Source: Terebella lapidaria (lineage: Eukaryota; Annelida; Polychaeta; Terebellida; Terebellidae). From it: a DNA stretch of 64,000 nucleotides. The notes beneath the pieces are model-generated. The model had not been told where the DNA came from, ran no database searches, and saw only the letters and a list, made by a program, of their open reading frames with translations. A program made the position numbers and the translations under genes. Every line of letters starts with the position of its first letter. Within the stretch, counting starts at the first letter, position 1. The stretch covers positions 15,434,694 through 15,498,693 of the forward strand of contig OX424570.1 in assembly GCA_949152475.1 (NCBI GenBank). Direction: 5' to 3'. Positions 34,436-45,779 of this stretch are shown one piece after another.

Positions 34436-36495
34436 CCCTCGCCCTTCAGATTTAGTCACTAAAGTTAAAGCTGATAACCTTTGCATTTTCAACGTCGGCG
34501 ATAATCGGGGATCTTGGTCATACGACAAGTGGCCATATATCAAATGGTCAGGAATTGGCCATAGAAAAATACGAAAATCATGGGAGGATTAATCATTATT
34601 AAAAGTAGAGTTCATGCGATTTCTCTCTTTGGACCATATTTGTGACCACGGCCTGATTCCTTGACACTGACCTTCCAACATTTGAAGGCTCACTCAGATT
34701 TATAATGCGTGATACTTTATTGAATATCTCCAGTGGTTTCTGAATTATTACTACTTGAAATATTACGAAATCGGTAATTTCAGCTGATGACCCTTACATT
34801 CTCGATCTTGGGGGATAATGGGGAATTTTGATTGTACGGCATTGGTCATATAGCAAAAGGTGGAGAATAGACCACAGAAAAATACAAAATTATTACGGAA
34901 AATTTATCATGAATATAAACAGAGTTATTGCAACTTTTCGATTTTGACCTTTTCTGTGACCTTGACCTTGTCGTTCAATATTGAGCTGTAAAATTTCACC
35001 GTTATGTTTCTATTATCAAGGCACATCTCATGAACGAAAACGCATTAAACAGATTGATAACTGGCTTCACAATATGGCCTCGAATCTCAGAACACTCACA
35101 AATAATAAAATCGTGACCTCCAAATTTTCGACCTTGGGCGATAATGGAGAGTTTTCGTTGTACGACCATCGGTCGTACACCATACGATCGAGAATTGGCC
35201 AAAGAAAAATACAAAAATAGTTGGAAAACTAATATCAAGTAGAACCGGAGTTAGAGCCAATTAAGTGATTTTCACTTTTTCCGTTGCCATGGCGACTGTT
35301 TTCATCCGATTTTAACAAAATTCAAACGGAACCGAGCCACTACCATAGCACTCCCGCAATATAAATTTCAGATCGATCAGACCGTTTGCCTTTGAGTTAT
35401 GAGCGCAGACATTTGCATTGAAACGTCGCTGGCAAAAAATAACCGAAATCGTGACCCCCAATTTTTCGACATCGGGTGATAATGGAGAGTTTTCGTTGTA
35501 CGACCATCGGTCGTACACCATACAATCGAGAATTGGCCAAAGAAAAATACGAAAATAGTTGGAAAAACTAATATCAAGTAGAACCGGAGTTAGAGCCAAT
35601 TAAGTGATTTTCACTTTTTCCGTTGCCATGGCGACTGTTTTCATCCGATTTGAACAAAATTCGAACGGGACCGAGCGACTATCATAGCACTCCGGTCCTA
35701 TAGATTTCAGATCGATCAGACTGCTTGCCTTCGAGTTATGAGCGCAGACATTTGCATTGAAACGTCGCTGGCAAAAAATAACCGAAATCGTGACCCCCAA
35801 TTTTTCGACATCGGGCGATAATGGAGAGTTTTCGTCGTACGACCATCGGTCGTACACCATACGATCGATAATTGGCCAAAGAAAAATACAAAAATAGTTG
35901 GAAAAATTAATATCAAGTAGAACCGGAGTTACAGCCAATTAAGTGATTTTCACTTTTTCCGTTGCCATGGCAACTGTTTTCATCCGATTTTGACAAAATT
36001 CGAACGGGCGACTATCATATCACTCCAGCACTACAAATTTCAGATCGATCGGACCGTTTGCCTTTGAGTTATGAGCGCAGACATTTGCACTGAAACGTTG
36101 CTGGCAAAAAATCACCGAAATCGTGACCCTCAATTTTTCGACATCGGGCGATAATAGAGAGTTTTTGTCGTACGACCATCGGCCGTACACCATAGGGTCG
36201 GGAATTGGCCAAAGAAAAGTACAAAATTAGTTCAAGAAATTAATATTCATTAGAACTAGAGTTATAGCCAATTATGTGATTTTCTCTTTTTTCGTTGCCA
36301 TGGCAACAATTTTTTTCTGATTTTGACAAAAATTGAGGAGGACCGAGCCACGGTGATACCGCTTCTTCCCTATAAATTTCAGGACGATCGGACCATTCGG
36401 TTTTGAGTTATGCGCGCGGACAGACAAACAGACAAACAGACATACAAACTGACAGACCCAATTACAATACCCTCTGCCCCTATGGGGGCGAGGGT
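34436..36495. repeat. 2.06-kb repeat element with ACCCTCGCCC ends and 339-bp internal units
   Basis: Starts ACCCTCGCCC (34436) and ends GGCGAGGGT (about 36493), an inverted pair. Inside, a 339-bp unit is tandemly repeated about three and a half times between 35100 and 36440 ('gagagttttcgttgtacgac', 'ccatcggtcgtacaccatac', 'cactttttccgttgccatgg'). The recurrent minus-strand frames starting MALTPVLLD/MAVTPVLLD are repeats of the unit, not genes. An inverted relative lies at 27600-28690. Confidence 0.72.
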
Positions 36496-36600
36496 AATAA
36501 GAAACCGGCCGAGGTCATTAATTTACTACCCCAGGGAGCTCCCCGCCAACCTCGGCATGAATACAATAAAGAAGCCCTACCGGGCAAAACACCAAATAAT

Positions 36601-36806
36601 CACTGGGTGGGAGCTTGCCCATGATTCTTGACGAGTCAACTCGGTAAAAATCTTTCCTCGCAGGGGCATTGCTCGGCAAAAATCTTTATTCACAGGGGCA
36701 TCTGAAAGCCCATACGACAAAAGATTTTTGCCGAGCAAAGCCCCTGCGAGGTAATATTTTTACCGAGTTGACTCGTCAAGAATCATGGGCAAGCTCCCAC
36801 CCAGTG
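36601..36806. repeat. Long hairpin, two ~87-bp arms
   Basis: The left arm 36601-36687 ('cactgggtgggagcttgccc' to 'tcggcaaaaatctt') is the complement of the right arm 36720-36806 with few mismatches; the loop is about 32 bp. Probably a foldback MITE. Confidence 0.85.
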
Positions 36807-36809
36807 ATA

Positions 36810-39090
36810 ATGGGCCCTACCACCACTTTGTGATACAAAATTGGTGATACAGCGGGGCTGTTAGTCGTTACGGAACATGTGACTTTAGATAGAGTTGTTA
36901 AATGGTACTAGAGATAACCATTGGGTAGTTAGGTACCTGATAAATACCCGCGCACCGCCATAAAGACAGTCACGGTAGGCCGTGACTGTTGTTTTTATTC
37001 GGACATTGCTCGTTTTCTTTGGAGCAAGGGCTAGAGAAGTAAAAAATGGTGTTTTGCATGATCACAACTTTTTATGAAACATACAATGACCAACTAATTG
37101 CAGTGAAGGATTCTATATAGTATTTATGAGACTTATACATCACCTCCTATAGAGCCAGTAGGTGCAAAAATAGCTTTTTATTTTGCAGTTGCCGTATAAT
37201 TGGTGATCTGCAATATATGAACGTACCCTGATGAAAATTCACGATTTGTCAGCCATCTTTATGTTCTCATTGATCAATTCCAGGCTCAGACATTACAAGT
37301 AATTTATGTATGGTTGTGCGAGTGTTGTGTAACTTAGCATATGTTATTTACATACAGATCTATATCGAACACAATACAGAAAGATTCCCTATCCCTGTAT
37401 GATTTGTGACTGGGGCACAAAATCTGATATCGTTCTGTCTGGGACACATGCATTCTGACTGGGATGATTGAATGAGGTATTGCATTTTGTCTCGAACTTT
37501 CGCTACTCATGTGTATATATATAGTATATATCAAGAGGATGTTCACCGACTAGTTCACCAGTTGCTAAACTGCAATAACAAGGGTATATGTACCCCCAAT
37601 AATATCAATATTATTGTAAGTATGGTGCCTTTGACTGAAAGCATTTACGGTGTATGTTATCGGTTCTTTGCTGGCATCAATACATTTTCTTGCAACTGGT
37701 ACATTCAGAAAGGACCATTTGTACGGTACATTTCCTCTCTTTGTGTTCTGTGTTTTGTGAAAACGATGATAAACGATATCCGTGACAATGAAAAGACATT
37801 AACAGACCAAATGATAGCTGTAGGTATTTCTGATGTTGGAGCTGAACATGATATAATACAAATAATTTACTGCGGGCATAGTGTAGACCGAGTGGTTGTT
37901 TCCGTATTTTAGGTATACCACCAAAAGATTGTCCTTTTTTCCTATTGTTTTTTTTCCCACGTTTAGAGAATGTACACAAGTGTGAACACTGGTAAATGCA
38001 TGAATTTAACTGAACTGTGTCCGAGACTTGTCTTGCCAGGAATGGCTCTGAGGATGAGCCAGGCAGTAAAGTTGAATAAAAAAAAAGAGGTACTATCGGA
38101 CTATCCAAAACTGTTATAAATCTATTGTGTCATGCATAATATACACAAAGTAAGTGAAGTGAATAAAGAAAGTTTTCCCACCTCTCACTGCAAAAAATAA
38201 GTTTTAGTATTTTTCTTCGATATGACAAGAAATTCTGAAACTGAAACAGGAAATGGCAGTGCGTATACCGTTGGTCAAAAATTTGGTATGTATAACATAA
38301 CTCCCATTCTTCCAAATGCCGATAGTTTCACTTCGATAGTCGCGCAACCCCTCTGGAAGATTTTATCTCACCCTCAACTTCTGAAATAGTTGTACTAAAC
38401 CAAAATTTGGCTGATTTGGTATCAGTCAGATACTCACACTGATCTTGTAAAATTCGTCCATGGATTCGGTCTTGGAATATGAATTTGTCTGTTTGTCGGT
38501 ATATATACATTTCTACTTTCAGATCGAAACTGACTTTTGCCGAGTTTTATATTTGTGCACCAAAAACTCAGCTTCCTCGACTGCTAAACTGCTGCCAGTG
38601 AAGAGACTATAGGTAATTGAAACTAATTATACCCAAAAATAGTGGCGTTTAATGGAAAATAATATTTTATGCCATTCCTGACAAGGACTTGTCAATTTCC
38701 CTACCGAGTTGTAGATGTGCCAAACTCACGAAAATTTGAAAATTTTCAATATACATCCAGTATCCACTGAAAAACATGGAATGATCATCCTGATTGGAAT
38801 GAAGATACAGTAGTTTAGTTGAACAATTGTTGATGTTTGAACAACTACCATTGATGATTCTGTTGAGTTTGCCTTTGGTTGCTGCGAAGTACATGAGAAC
38901 ACATTTGCTACACACACATTTATATACAATATTGCAGGTTCGGCAGTTGATGTTCTCGTAGTTCTTGGCGGTACAAGTACGTTTGCTGAGTAAACTTTTG
39001 AACTAAGTTATCCCGTTTCAGCTCCACGTGTAATAAAAGGTGCAATCACCCTGCTGCTTTGGTTGTATCTTCTTGATAAAGAATGAACTA
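36810..39090. other. AT-rich stretch with one dispersed segment
   Basis: 37790-37912 is homologous to 3650-3765 and reads in one frame as 'TDQMIAVGISDVGAEHDIIQ' and 'IIYCGHSVDRVVV'. The plus-strand frame 37472-37912 containing it has no domain I can name. It is more likely an old repeat than a gene, because the 3.7-kb copy is frame-broken. Confidence 0.4.
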
Positions 39091-39092
39091 TC

Positions 39093-39859
39093 ATCACTGT
39101 GGTGAGACTGGATGCACTAACGATCGTTAGTGCATCCCGCAATGGCGAACCCACTCGCGGTTCGTTTGAATTTTCTTCATTTTCCCGATAATTACGATTG
39201 TGATCGATACACACATGCTTCTGTTGATTCTTATGCGCACGAACAACCGTTCGTTGCAAATACATGTCGATTTATGTTGGTTTGAGCATGAAAAACTCGT
39301 ATGCAAAAAAAAGCCGAAAGATTCCCTAACGATTGTTTTTTGTAAAATCGAAGATTCCCTAACGAACATGTGAAGATTCCCTAACGATCTTTTCTTTATT
39401 AATTAAAATCTACGTTATTTAAATGTTAAACGTGAAATAAAGTACCAATTGATATGTATTGATGTGTATAGATGATGTTCTAATACAGATTCCCTATTTT
39501 TGATGTGACATTCGCTAATTTATGTCGCATAAATCAACGAATTCACAATGGTGCATGATATTGACGTATTACAATATACACGTATTAGGCCTATATCGTT
39601 AGGGAATCTCACTTTTGTCGTTGGTGAATCTTATCGCTAATTCTTTTCCTCAACATATCTAAACAAAGAAGCGTGATCTGCTTGAAATAACTACGCATGT
39701 CGTTGACCAAAACACTAAGCTACCTTCAGAGTGTCCATTTATCACAAATGGACCTGTCATTTGATAGAATACGGTTAAAAACCAAACTGATCGTGTTTAC
39801 TGTCGGCCATTGCGGGATGCACTAACGATTGTTAGTGCATCCAGTATCACCACAGTGAT
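39093..39859. mobile_element. ~767-bp TIR element, copy 2 (inverted relative to 33470-34231)
   Basis: 'atcactgtggtgagactgg' at the left and 'ccagtatcaccacagtgat' at the right are inverted ends; each is followed by a self-complementary GGATGCACTAACG palindrome. The interior matches the other copy in reverse for its whole length with few differences. Confidence 0.78.
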
Positions 39860-40589
39860 CATACTATGTGACTGAAAGTATCCGTGTCGATGAAGCACGA
39901 GGAACGATCACATACTAGTAACATACTAGTATGTCACACGTTGATCATGCCGTTCATGGACCTGGCTTGTGGCTATCCCTAGCATGGACCATGTGGTGTA
40001 ATCATCCCCATTCATGAGTAATAACATAAGAAAGTTCCCCCCGCGTATCGTATTCGCAGGTGAGCAGTATCAAGCATATTGTGATGACGGTGTTTTTTTT
40101 AAGGATTGCGAATTTGTTGAAGTATAAAATGTCAAATTTTGATTATATACCAATTTCCACCCTGACATTCCAATATTCATCAATTTTTGCTGATTGGCAA
40201 AAGAGAATTATATACGTTTTCCACTGGTTTTCCACTGGTGGTTTTCTCTCATCTGTATGAATTGGCTTACTGGCTTATCAAATTGAGGTCATTTATGTGT
40301 GTTTCTGCGCTTTTATGGTTCCCTATTATGGCTCAGCCCTCTATATTCGTAAGAGACCCTGGTTTGTGTTAAATCATATATATTTTCGATGAAGCAAGTC
40401 TAGCAAGTGGAAAAGTGAGATATGCAAGAACAATAGCTAATAACGATTTTTTATTGCAAAAAAAACCTGTTACTTTTTCTCTCTGACGTTTGCTTAAGAA
40501 ATAAAACCCAAAGACTACAAACATGCTGGATTTTTCAATAACGTTTAGTAGATCATCCAACGACTTATCACGTTTCAGTCTGTAGCACC

Positions 40590-40792
40590 TGGGCATAGAG
40601 GAATTCCACAACTTTCCCAGCGAACCAGCGGGTCGTTGGTGTAGCACCAGGGTCCGCTGCCGTGCTCATGGTCGGGATTTCGACAGTAATTGGCCGAGTT
40701 ATAAATAGCATCGGGGAACTCGCTGACGTCATTGCGGCTGTGGCGATGAGGTGATTGACTGTCCCATCGCTGGCACGTGCGTCCGGAGATGT
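40590..40792 (-). pseudogene. Half kringle exon, duplicate of the last exon of the three-kringle gene
   Basis: The frame 'ISGRTCQRWDSQSPHRHSRN' through 'RWESCGIPLCPGATD' is identical to the downstream exon copy at 41198-41405. The first kringle cysteine, the preceding ~20 residues and the splice acceptor are missing, because the duplication breakpoint falls at the ISGR codons. It therefore cannot be spliced in as a complete kringle. It could only be used through read-through or a cryptic acceptor and would then lack one disulfide partner. Near-identity to the parent implies a very young duplication or an assembly artefact. Confidence 0.8.
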
Positions 40793-41072
40793 GTTGATTA
40801 TATACCAATTTCCACCCTGACATTCCAATATTCATCAATTCCAATATTCAAAACCAACTGGTGGTTTTCTCTCATCTGTATGAATTGGCTTACTGGCTTA
40901 TCAAATTGAGGTCATTTATGTGTGTTTCTGCGCTTTTATGGTTCCATATTATGGCTCAGCCCTCTATATTCGTAAGAGACCCTGGTTTGTGTTAAATCAT
41001 ATATATTTTCGATGAAGCAAGTCTAGCAAGTGGAAAAGTGAGATATGCAAGAACAATAGCTAATAACGATTT

Positions 41073-41078
41073 TTTATT
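41073..41078 (-). terminator. Putative polyadenylation signal AATAAA
   Basis: AATAAA on the minus strand about 120 nt after the TGA of the three-kringle gene; also present in the duplicated copy near 40449-40454. Confidence 0.5.
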
Positions 41079-41197
41079 GCAAAAAAAACCTGTTACTTTT
41101 TCTCTCTGACGTTTGCTTAAGAAATAAAACCCAAAGACTACAAACATGCTGGATTTTTCAATAACGTTTAGTAGATCATCCAACGACTTATCACGTT

Positions 41198-43335
41198 TCA
41201 GTCTGTAGCACCTGGGCATAGAGGAATTCCACAACTTTCCCAGCGAACCAGCGGGTCGTTGGTGTAGCACCAGGGTCCGCTGCCGTGCTCATGGTCGGGA
41301 TTTCGACAGTAATTGGCCGAGTTATAAATAGCATCGGGGAACTCGCTGACGTCATTGCGGCTGTGGCGATGAGGTGATTGACTGTCCCATCGCTGGCACG
41401 TGCGTCCGGAGATCGTCACGCTTCGCTGACCACGATATTCAGTTCCCAGCTCCGTATTTCGGCATTCTAGAAAAGTTAACGAAATGCGTTTGTGAAATGG
41501 TGACATCCTTCTCCATCCAAAATGTATCGAATAAATTGCCCCGATATTTTGAATGTCTACAGGCGTTTCATCTTCATCAAATTCCTATAGACTCACGATA
41601 TACTGTATACATAAACTAAATTTGTCTAAAATAGTTAGGAATATTCGATTTCGTGCCCACACGTGGCACTATTATGGTGACGCCTGCCTTCATACTATTT
41701 CAGGCCACTATTTCTGTCTAGAATAAGCAAAGAATTGATAGATAAGAACATTGGCGTAATTCCTACCCTTGCAGAGAGGCACGCCGCAACTCTCCCAGCG
41801 TACATCTGGATCAGTAGTGTAACACCAGGGGCCATTATGTTCATGATCCGGATTCCTGCAGTAGTTTTCCTCGTTGAAGATGGCCTCCGGGAACTCGTTG
41901 ACGTTGTTACGAGAGTGTTGATGGGGGTACTGGGAGTCCCATCGCTGGCAGGTTCTACCGGAAATCGTTTGGGAGCGGTGTCCGCGGTACTCTAGGCCCA
42001 TGGACGTCGTGCGGCATTCTATGTGTGAGAGTGACAACATCTAGATTCAATTAAGGGGCTTGGAATTTGGATCATTATTATCTTCTTTCATTCGAATACA
42101 TGTTGGCCTGCTTAAGGTGATCACTAGTTTTGAATTGTGATGTAATTTGAAATGTTTTTTTAACAGGCAATATTTGAAATGTTCGATAACATTCTCACGT
42201 GTAATAATAATGATAAGCCTATATAAACAGCGCGAACGTTTACGGCGCACTGCAAACCTCTTTATTTCTATGCTGCACACGTTTCCTCCATACTTAGTGG
42301 ATAGGCTATCATTAACGTTCCATATAATTTATACGTTCCTCAATATCGTTGACGTTTACATGCCACGCACATTTTTATATAGCTACACCCTATTGGACTG
42401 AACGGATTGGGGAACTCCAGAAACTAAAAAATCTTTAAAATTGAATAGGCCTACTAAGTCTAATAACAGGCCTGAAGTCTTCTTTATCAAAGGTGAACCT
42501 TCCCACCCACAACCCCCCCCCCCCACCCCCCACCCCCCTCTTCCATTATAGAACTGGACATCTAACCTGGGCAGATCGGAATTCCGCAAGTTTCCCAGCG
42601 AATGTCCGGATCGGTGGTATAGCACCAGGGTCCGACTCCGTGCTCGTGGTCCGGATTGCGGCAGTAATTTTCCTCGTTGTATATGGCATCCGGGAACTCG
42701 CTGACGTCATTGCGCGAGTGCTCGTGGGGGTACTGTGACGACCAGCGCTGGCACGTGCGTCCGGAGATCGTCACCGCGCGGTGACCATAGTAATCTACGC
42801 CTAACTCCGTTATACGACACTCTGCACGGTAAGTTATTATCATTATTCATTGTCTATATAGATTTACATGTGACAATATCAAGCAATTTTGATGTTGTTA
42901 AATTTTATTAATATTTACCAGAGCCGGCAACATCCGCCATACTGAGGGTGTTCTCCCCGCTGCTTCCCGACGGCGTGGAATGATGAGCTGTATGATTGTG
43001 TTCATTAAACAATGTTAATTGGTTGGCCTATACAGCACACTAGCATAACATGAATGTTATTAAAGAATATCATTAAGAGATTCATGTAACCGAGCTACTC
43101 CGAATAGGCCTACTTATGAGTGATGACAATACTTACGAATCTTTCCATTTGAAACAGCAGTCTGGAATGATAATATAATAGAACGTTAGGTTACTAATTG
43201 GTTTTTTTTTCTAAAAAAAAATCATGATACTCCGTATAAATATCAAATAATTTATAAATGTCAACAACAAAAATCCAGCGTAACAAAAAAACTCACGACA
43301 GCAAAGACCGCCAAGAAGCAGACAAACCATCGCAT
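41198..43335 (-). CDS. Secreted three-kringle protein, six exons, 302 aa
   Basis: Exons (minus): 43335-43297, 43161-43137, 42987-42919, 42821-42567 (kringle 1), 42018-41767 (kringle 2), 41466-41198 (kringle 3 and TGA). All junctions have AG/GT signals. The first junction is phase 0 and the other four are phase 1; lengths sum to 909 nt, an exact frame. The protein starts MRWFVCFLAVFAVTAVSNG, a signal peptide, then a Ser/Gly-rich linker, then kringles 'ECRITELGVDYYGH', 'ECRTTSMGLEYRGH', 'ECRNTELGTEYRGQ'. Each has GRTCQRW, NYCRNPDHEH, WCYT and the closing CG-C pair, so six cysteines each. Kringles bind lysine-type or other ligands in secreted proteins; no protease domain is present. The end at kringle 3 is supported by the stop and a nearby AATAAA, though splicing to a further exon at CCAG/GTGCTA is possible. 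Confidence 0.85.
42514..42540. repeat. Poly-C tract
   Basis: C runs interrupted by single A in the intron between kringle 1 and kringle 2. Confidence 0.9.
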
Positions 43336-43468
43336 CTGTTAGTCGTAGACATGTTTTAATTGACTTGGAACTTAAGAACAAAATTGTGAGTTAATACGAA
43401 TAAAATAAGATTTGTTATTTTTATTTGATTTATTATTTAGCCTATGTTGATGTAGCCTGACTACTTAC

Positions 43469-43547
43469 ATTTCAGCTGATGTTGTCGTGATGCCCGGTAA
43501 AAAACAACAGACTGAGTGCGATTTCCAACAGATCAAGTATTTATATA
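43469..43547 (-). promoter_or_regulatory. Candidate TATA box and 5' UTR exon of the three-kringle gene
   Basis: TATATAAATA lies at 43547-43538 on the minus strand. About 30 bp downstream is a possible start region (near 43512), and a non-coding first exon could end at the donor GTAAGT (43468-43463), spliced to the ATG exon at about 43370-43335. Confidence 0.4.
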
Positions 43548-43559
43548 CATCGTCGTGTT

Positions 43560-45690
43560 TCCAATTGTCATCCAGTGTGTTTGTAATTGTCCTGTGTGCT
43601 ATTTGATAATGTCAAAGGGAGTCATTTTCCTAGTTTCACACCAGCCACACTGGCATATCATTGATGTTTTTGGATGTATATTATTTGACCTTTTGTTATC
43701 ATGTTTGTTTTTTTGCATTGTCACTGTTCTCGGTTTATAGACACCATAGCTTGAAAATAACTCGAACACATACCAAAAACTGTTAGACGATTATAATCAG
43801 TTGCCTATAACTATCTAGGAAAAAACGAGGTACAATTACACACTTTATAAATGTCAATGTCATAGTAGTTTTGTTGACCTGCACTAGGCGGACATACTAC
43901 TCGACCTTTCAATACTAGATCACTTGTCCTAGCATCAACCCCTGTGATTGAGTGGCACATAGTTATTGGACATTTGTACACACACCAATACCAAGAAACA
44001 TTTATAACAATAAAATGAAAAATTGGCACCCCTCTTCCTCTCTCAAATGAGCAGAAAATGTGTTCAGACAATTAGGTATAGCCCACTTACTAATGGCTCT
44101 CCAACCCTAGATGAATTTCAAGCGTTCACTGATAGTCCAGTTCTCGGGTTTGAACCATAATGCTCGACGTTATGCTTTCATATGCTGTACAATGTCACTT
44201 GACGGGTGATTTTGTTCTAATCGGTCAGTATCTATCATAGAGTTCATAATAATAGTTATATTTCCTGATATTGATAATAATAAGTAACCTACAGTGGAGA
44301 GAATTATTTTTGTGGCCAGCGGGAATATGTTGGGATGGGAAAGTTTCTGTGATTAATAACCTTAATTTATTGGATTAATTGCTCATTATTCTCCATATAA
44401 TAAACAAAGAAGAACATATCTATAGATGTATATCCGAGCACAGACATTCAATGATTTTAACGTTGCCCAATGTTTTGGATCAAACTGATAGTTTATGCGT
44501 CTAATATGGTGTAAAAAAAACATTGATCATCACATTTTATCACTTTCATATCGTAAACTATTAAAGTTGCCAACCTTTCCTAATTGTCCTGCCAACATCA
44601 GAAAATTAGCTCAATATATTTGTTGCGCTACTGTATGCGTATGTATTACGGTAAATCAACAAATATCACGAAGCGCTCACAGTATTTGCGTTTATTCACA
44701 AGATCAAAATGTAAAACCTCATAGAAACAATCAGAAATATTAGTTTTGAAAGTGCTGTGATTCTTTTGTTGAGACTACTAAATTCAACAAATGATAGCAG
44801 GACCGGACCCACTCATGCCTACCCTCCGTGGGTCTGTTTTTACCCAAACTTAGAAGACCAGCGCCACACGCTGGCCAATAATAATGTAAGTTTGACGTCG
44901 TCTGCTATCCCGGATCCTCGTGGATAAGCCGCTCACCGCGGGTCATGGCAGACGCGCGCCCACTATCCCGGATCTCGCAGATAGTCCGCTCACTGAGGGT
45001 CACTGCGGGCACAGTGTTAACTTTAGAACGTTAACCAGGAACATCACGCCCAGCGAGCCCAGACATACAGACACCACTCAGATAATGGATCATCACCGTG
45101 GTGTTAACTGTGGCCGGCTCGCCGACGGTCCGCTATGGGGATGGAACCCCGGACAGCCCGACGGTCTGCCAGAGCCTGTGTCGCACCATCCCAGGGCGAG
45201 AGACCTGTGATCACAGGGACGAGCCCCAAATCATCAAGGTCCCCCTCCTGGGCCCCCCTATAAAATTGTCCCCAGGGCCCTTTCATGGCCGAGCCCTCCG
45301 TCGTCCTATCGCTTTGCTCCGCTCTGAGACAACTCCACTGAACAACGCAGCTCCAGAGTATTTATAACCTCGAAGCATGAGAAACGAGGGCAATGACGTA
45401 AGACCATTGTTACAGCCCAAATGCGAGAGGATTAGAGGGCGTTGCTATGCAGAGCACGTGCTTCAAACACGAAGCGTCCAAAACAATAGTGATGTTTACA
45501 AAGAATCTCCTGCCGTGATCTTTGGGCAAAATCGCCACAATAATAATAATAGAACTTTGCCTGCATTTGGTCGCACATAATTGGTATTAAACAGCAGTAT
45601 GTTTTCCCGTTCATAATAATATAATTCAACATCATACCCACAGTTTGAGAAGGAACAGTCAAACAAGTCTCCACCCATTCAAACAAAGAG
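43560..45690. other. Intergenic, no gene recognised
   Basis: 44900-45330 is G+C-rich with reiterated 'ccgctcactgagggtca' and 'tatcccggatc' phrases. It could be the outer end of the neighbouring gypsy fossil or a separate repeat; no matching second copy was found in the window. Confidence 0.35.
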
Positions 45691-45779
45691 TATCCATTCT
45701 GGAAAATGAAAGCGTTCTCAGGTAAATGAAGGTGTATCTCATTCCTAACCTATATAAGTCAAATTGCGATACGATATTC

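Larger units (their letters stand above)
40140..41415. repeat. Recent tandem duplication of the kringle-gene 3' end, ~620-bp unit
   Basis: 40368-40790 and 40992-41414 appear identical over more than 400 bp; the flanking parts (about 40140-40260 and 40794-40880) also match, with an indel. The duplicated unit covers the second half of the last kringle exon, the stop codon, the 3' UTR and the polyadenylation signal. Confidence 0.9.

Noticed and set aside
35312-35938. Repeated minus-strand frames beginning MALTPVLLD / MAVTPVLLD
   Set aside because: They recur exactly with the 339-bp satellite unit and are a consequence of the repeat, not paralogous genes.
40590-40792. A fourth kringle of the three-kringle protein
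   Set aside because: It lacks the acceptor, the first cysteine and about 20 residues, and is a duplicate of the terminal exon including its stop and 3' UTR.
41374-41995. Plus-strand frames opposite the kringle exons (also 42493-42738 and 27106-27408)
   Set aside because: They are antisense shadows of kringle exons whose minus-strand frames, cysteines and splice sites are clear.
44900-45360. Possible LTR of the gypsy fossil
   Set aside because: It is in the right place, but no second copy exists in the window and no end signals were convincing.
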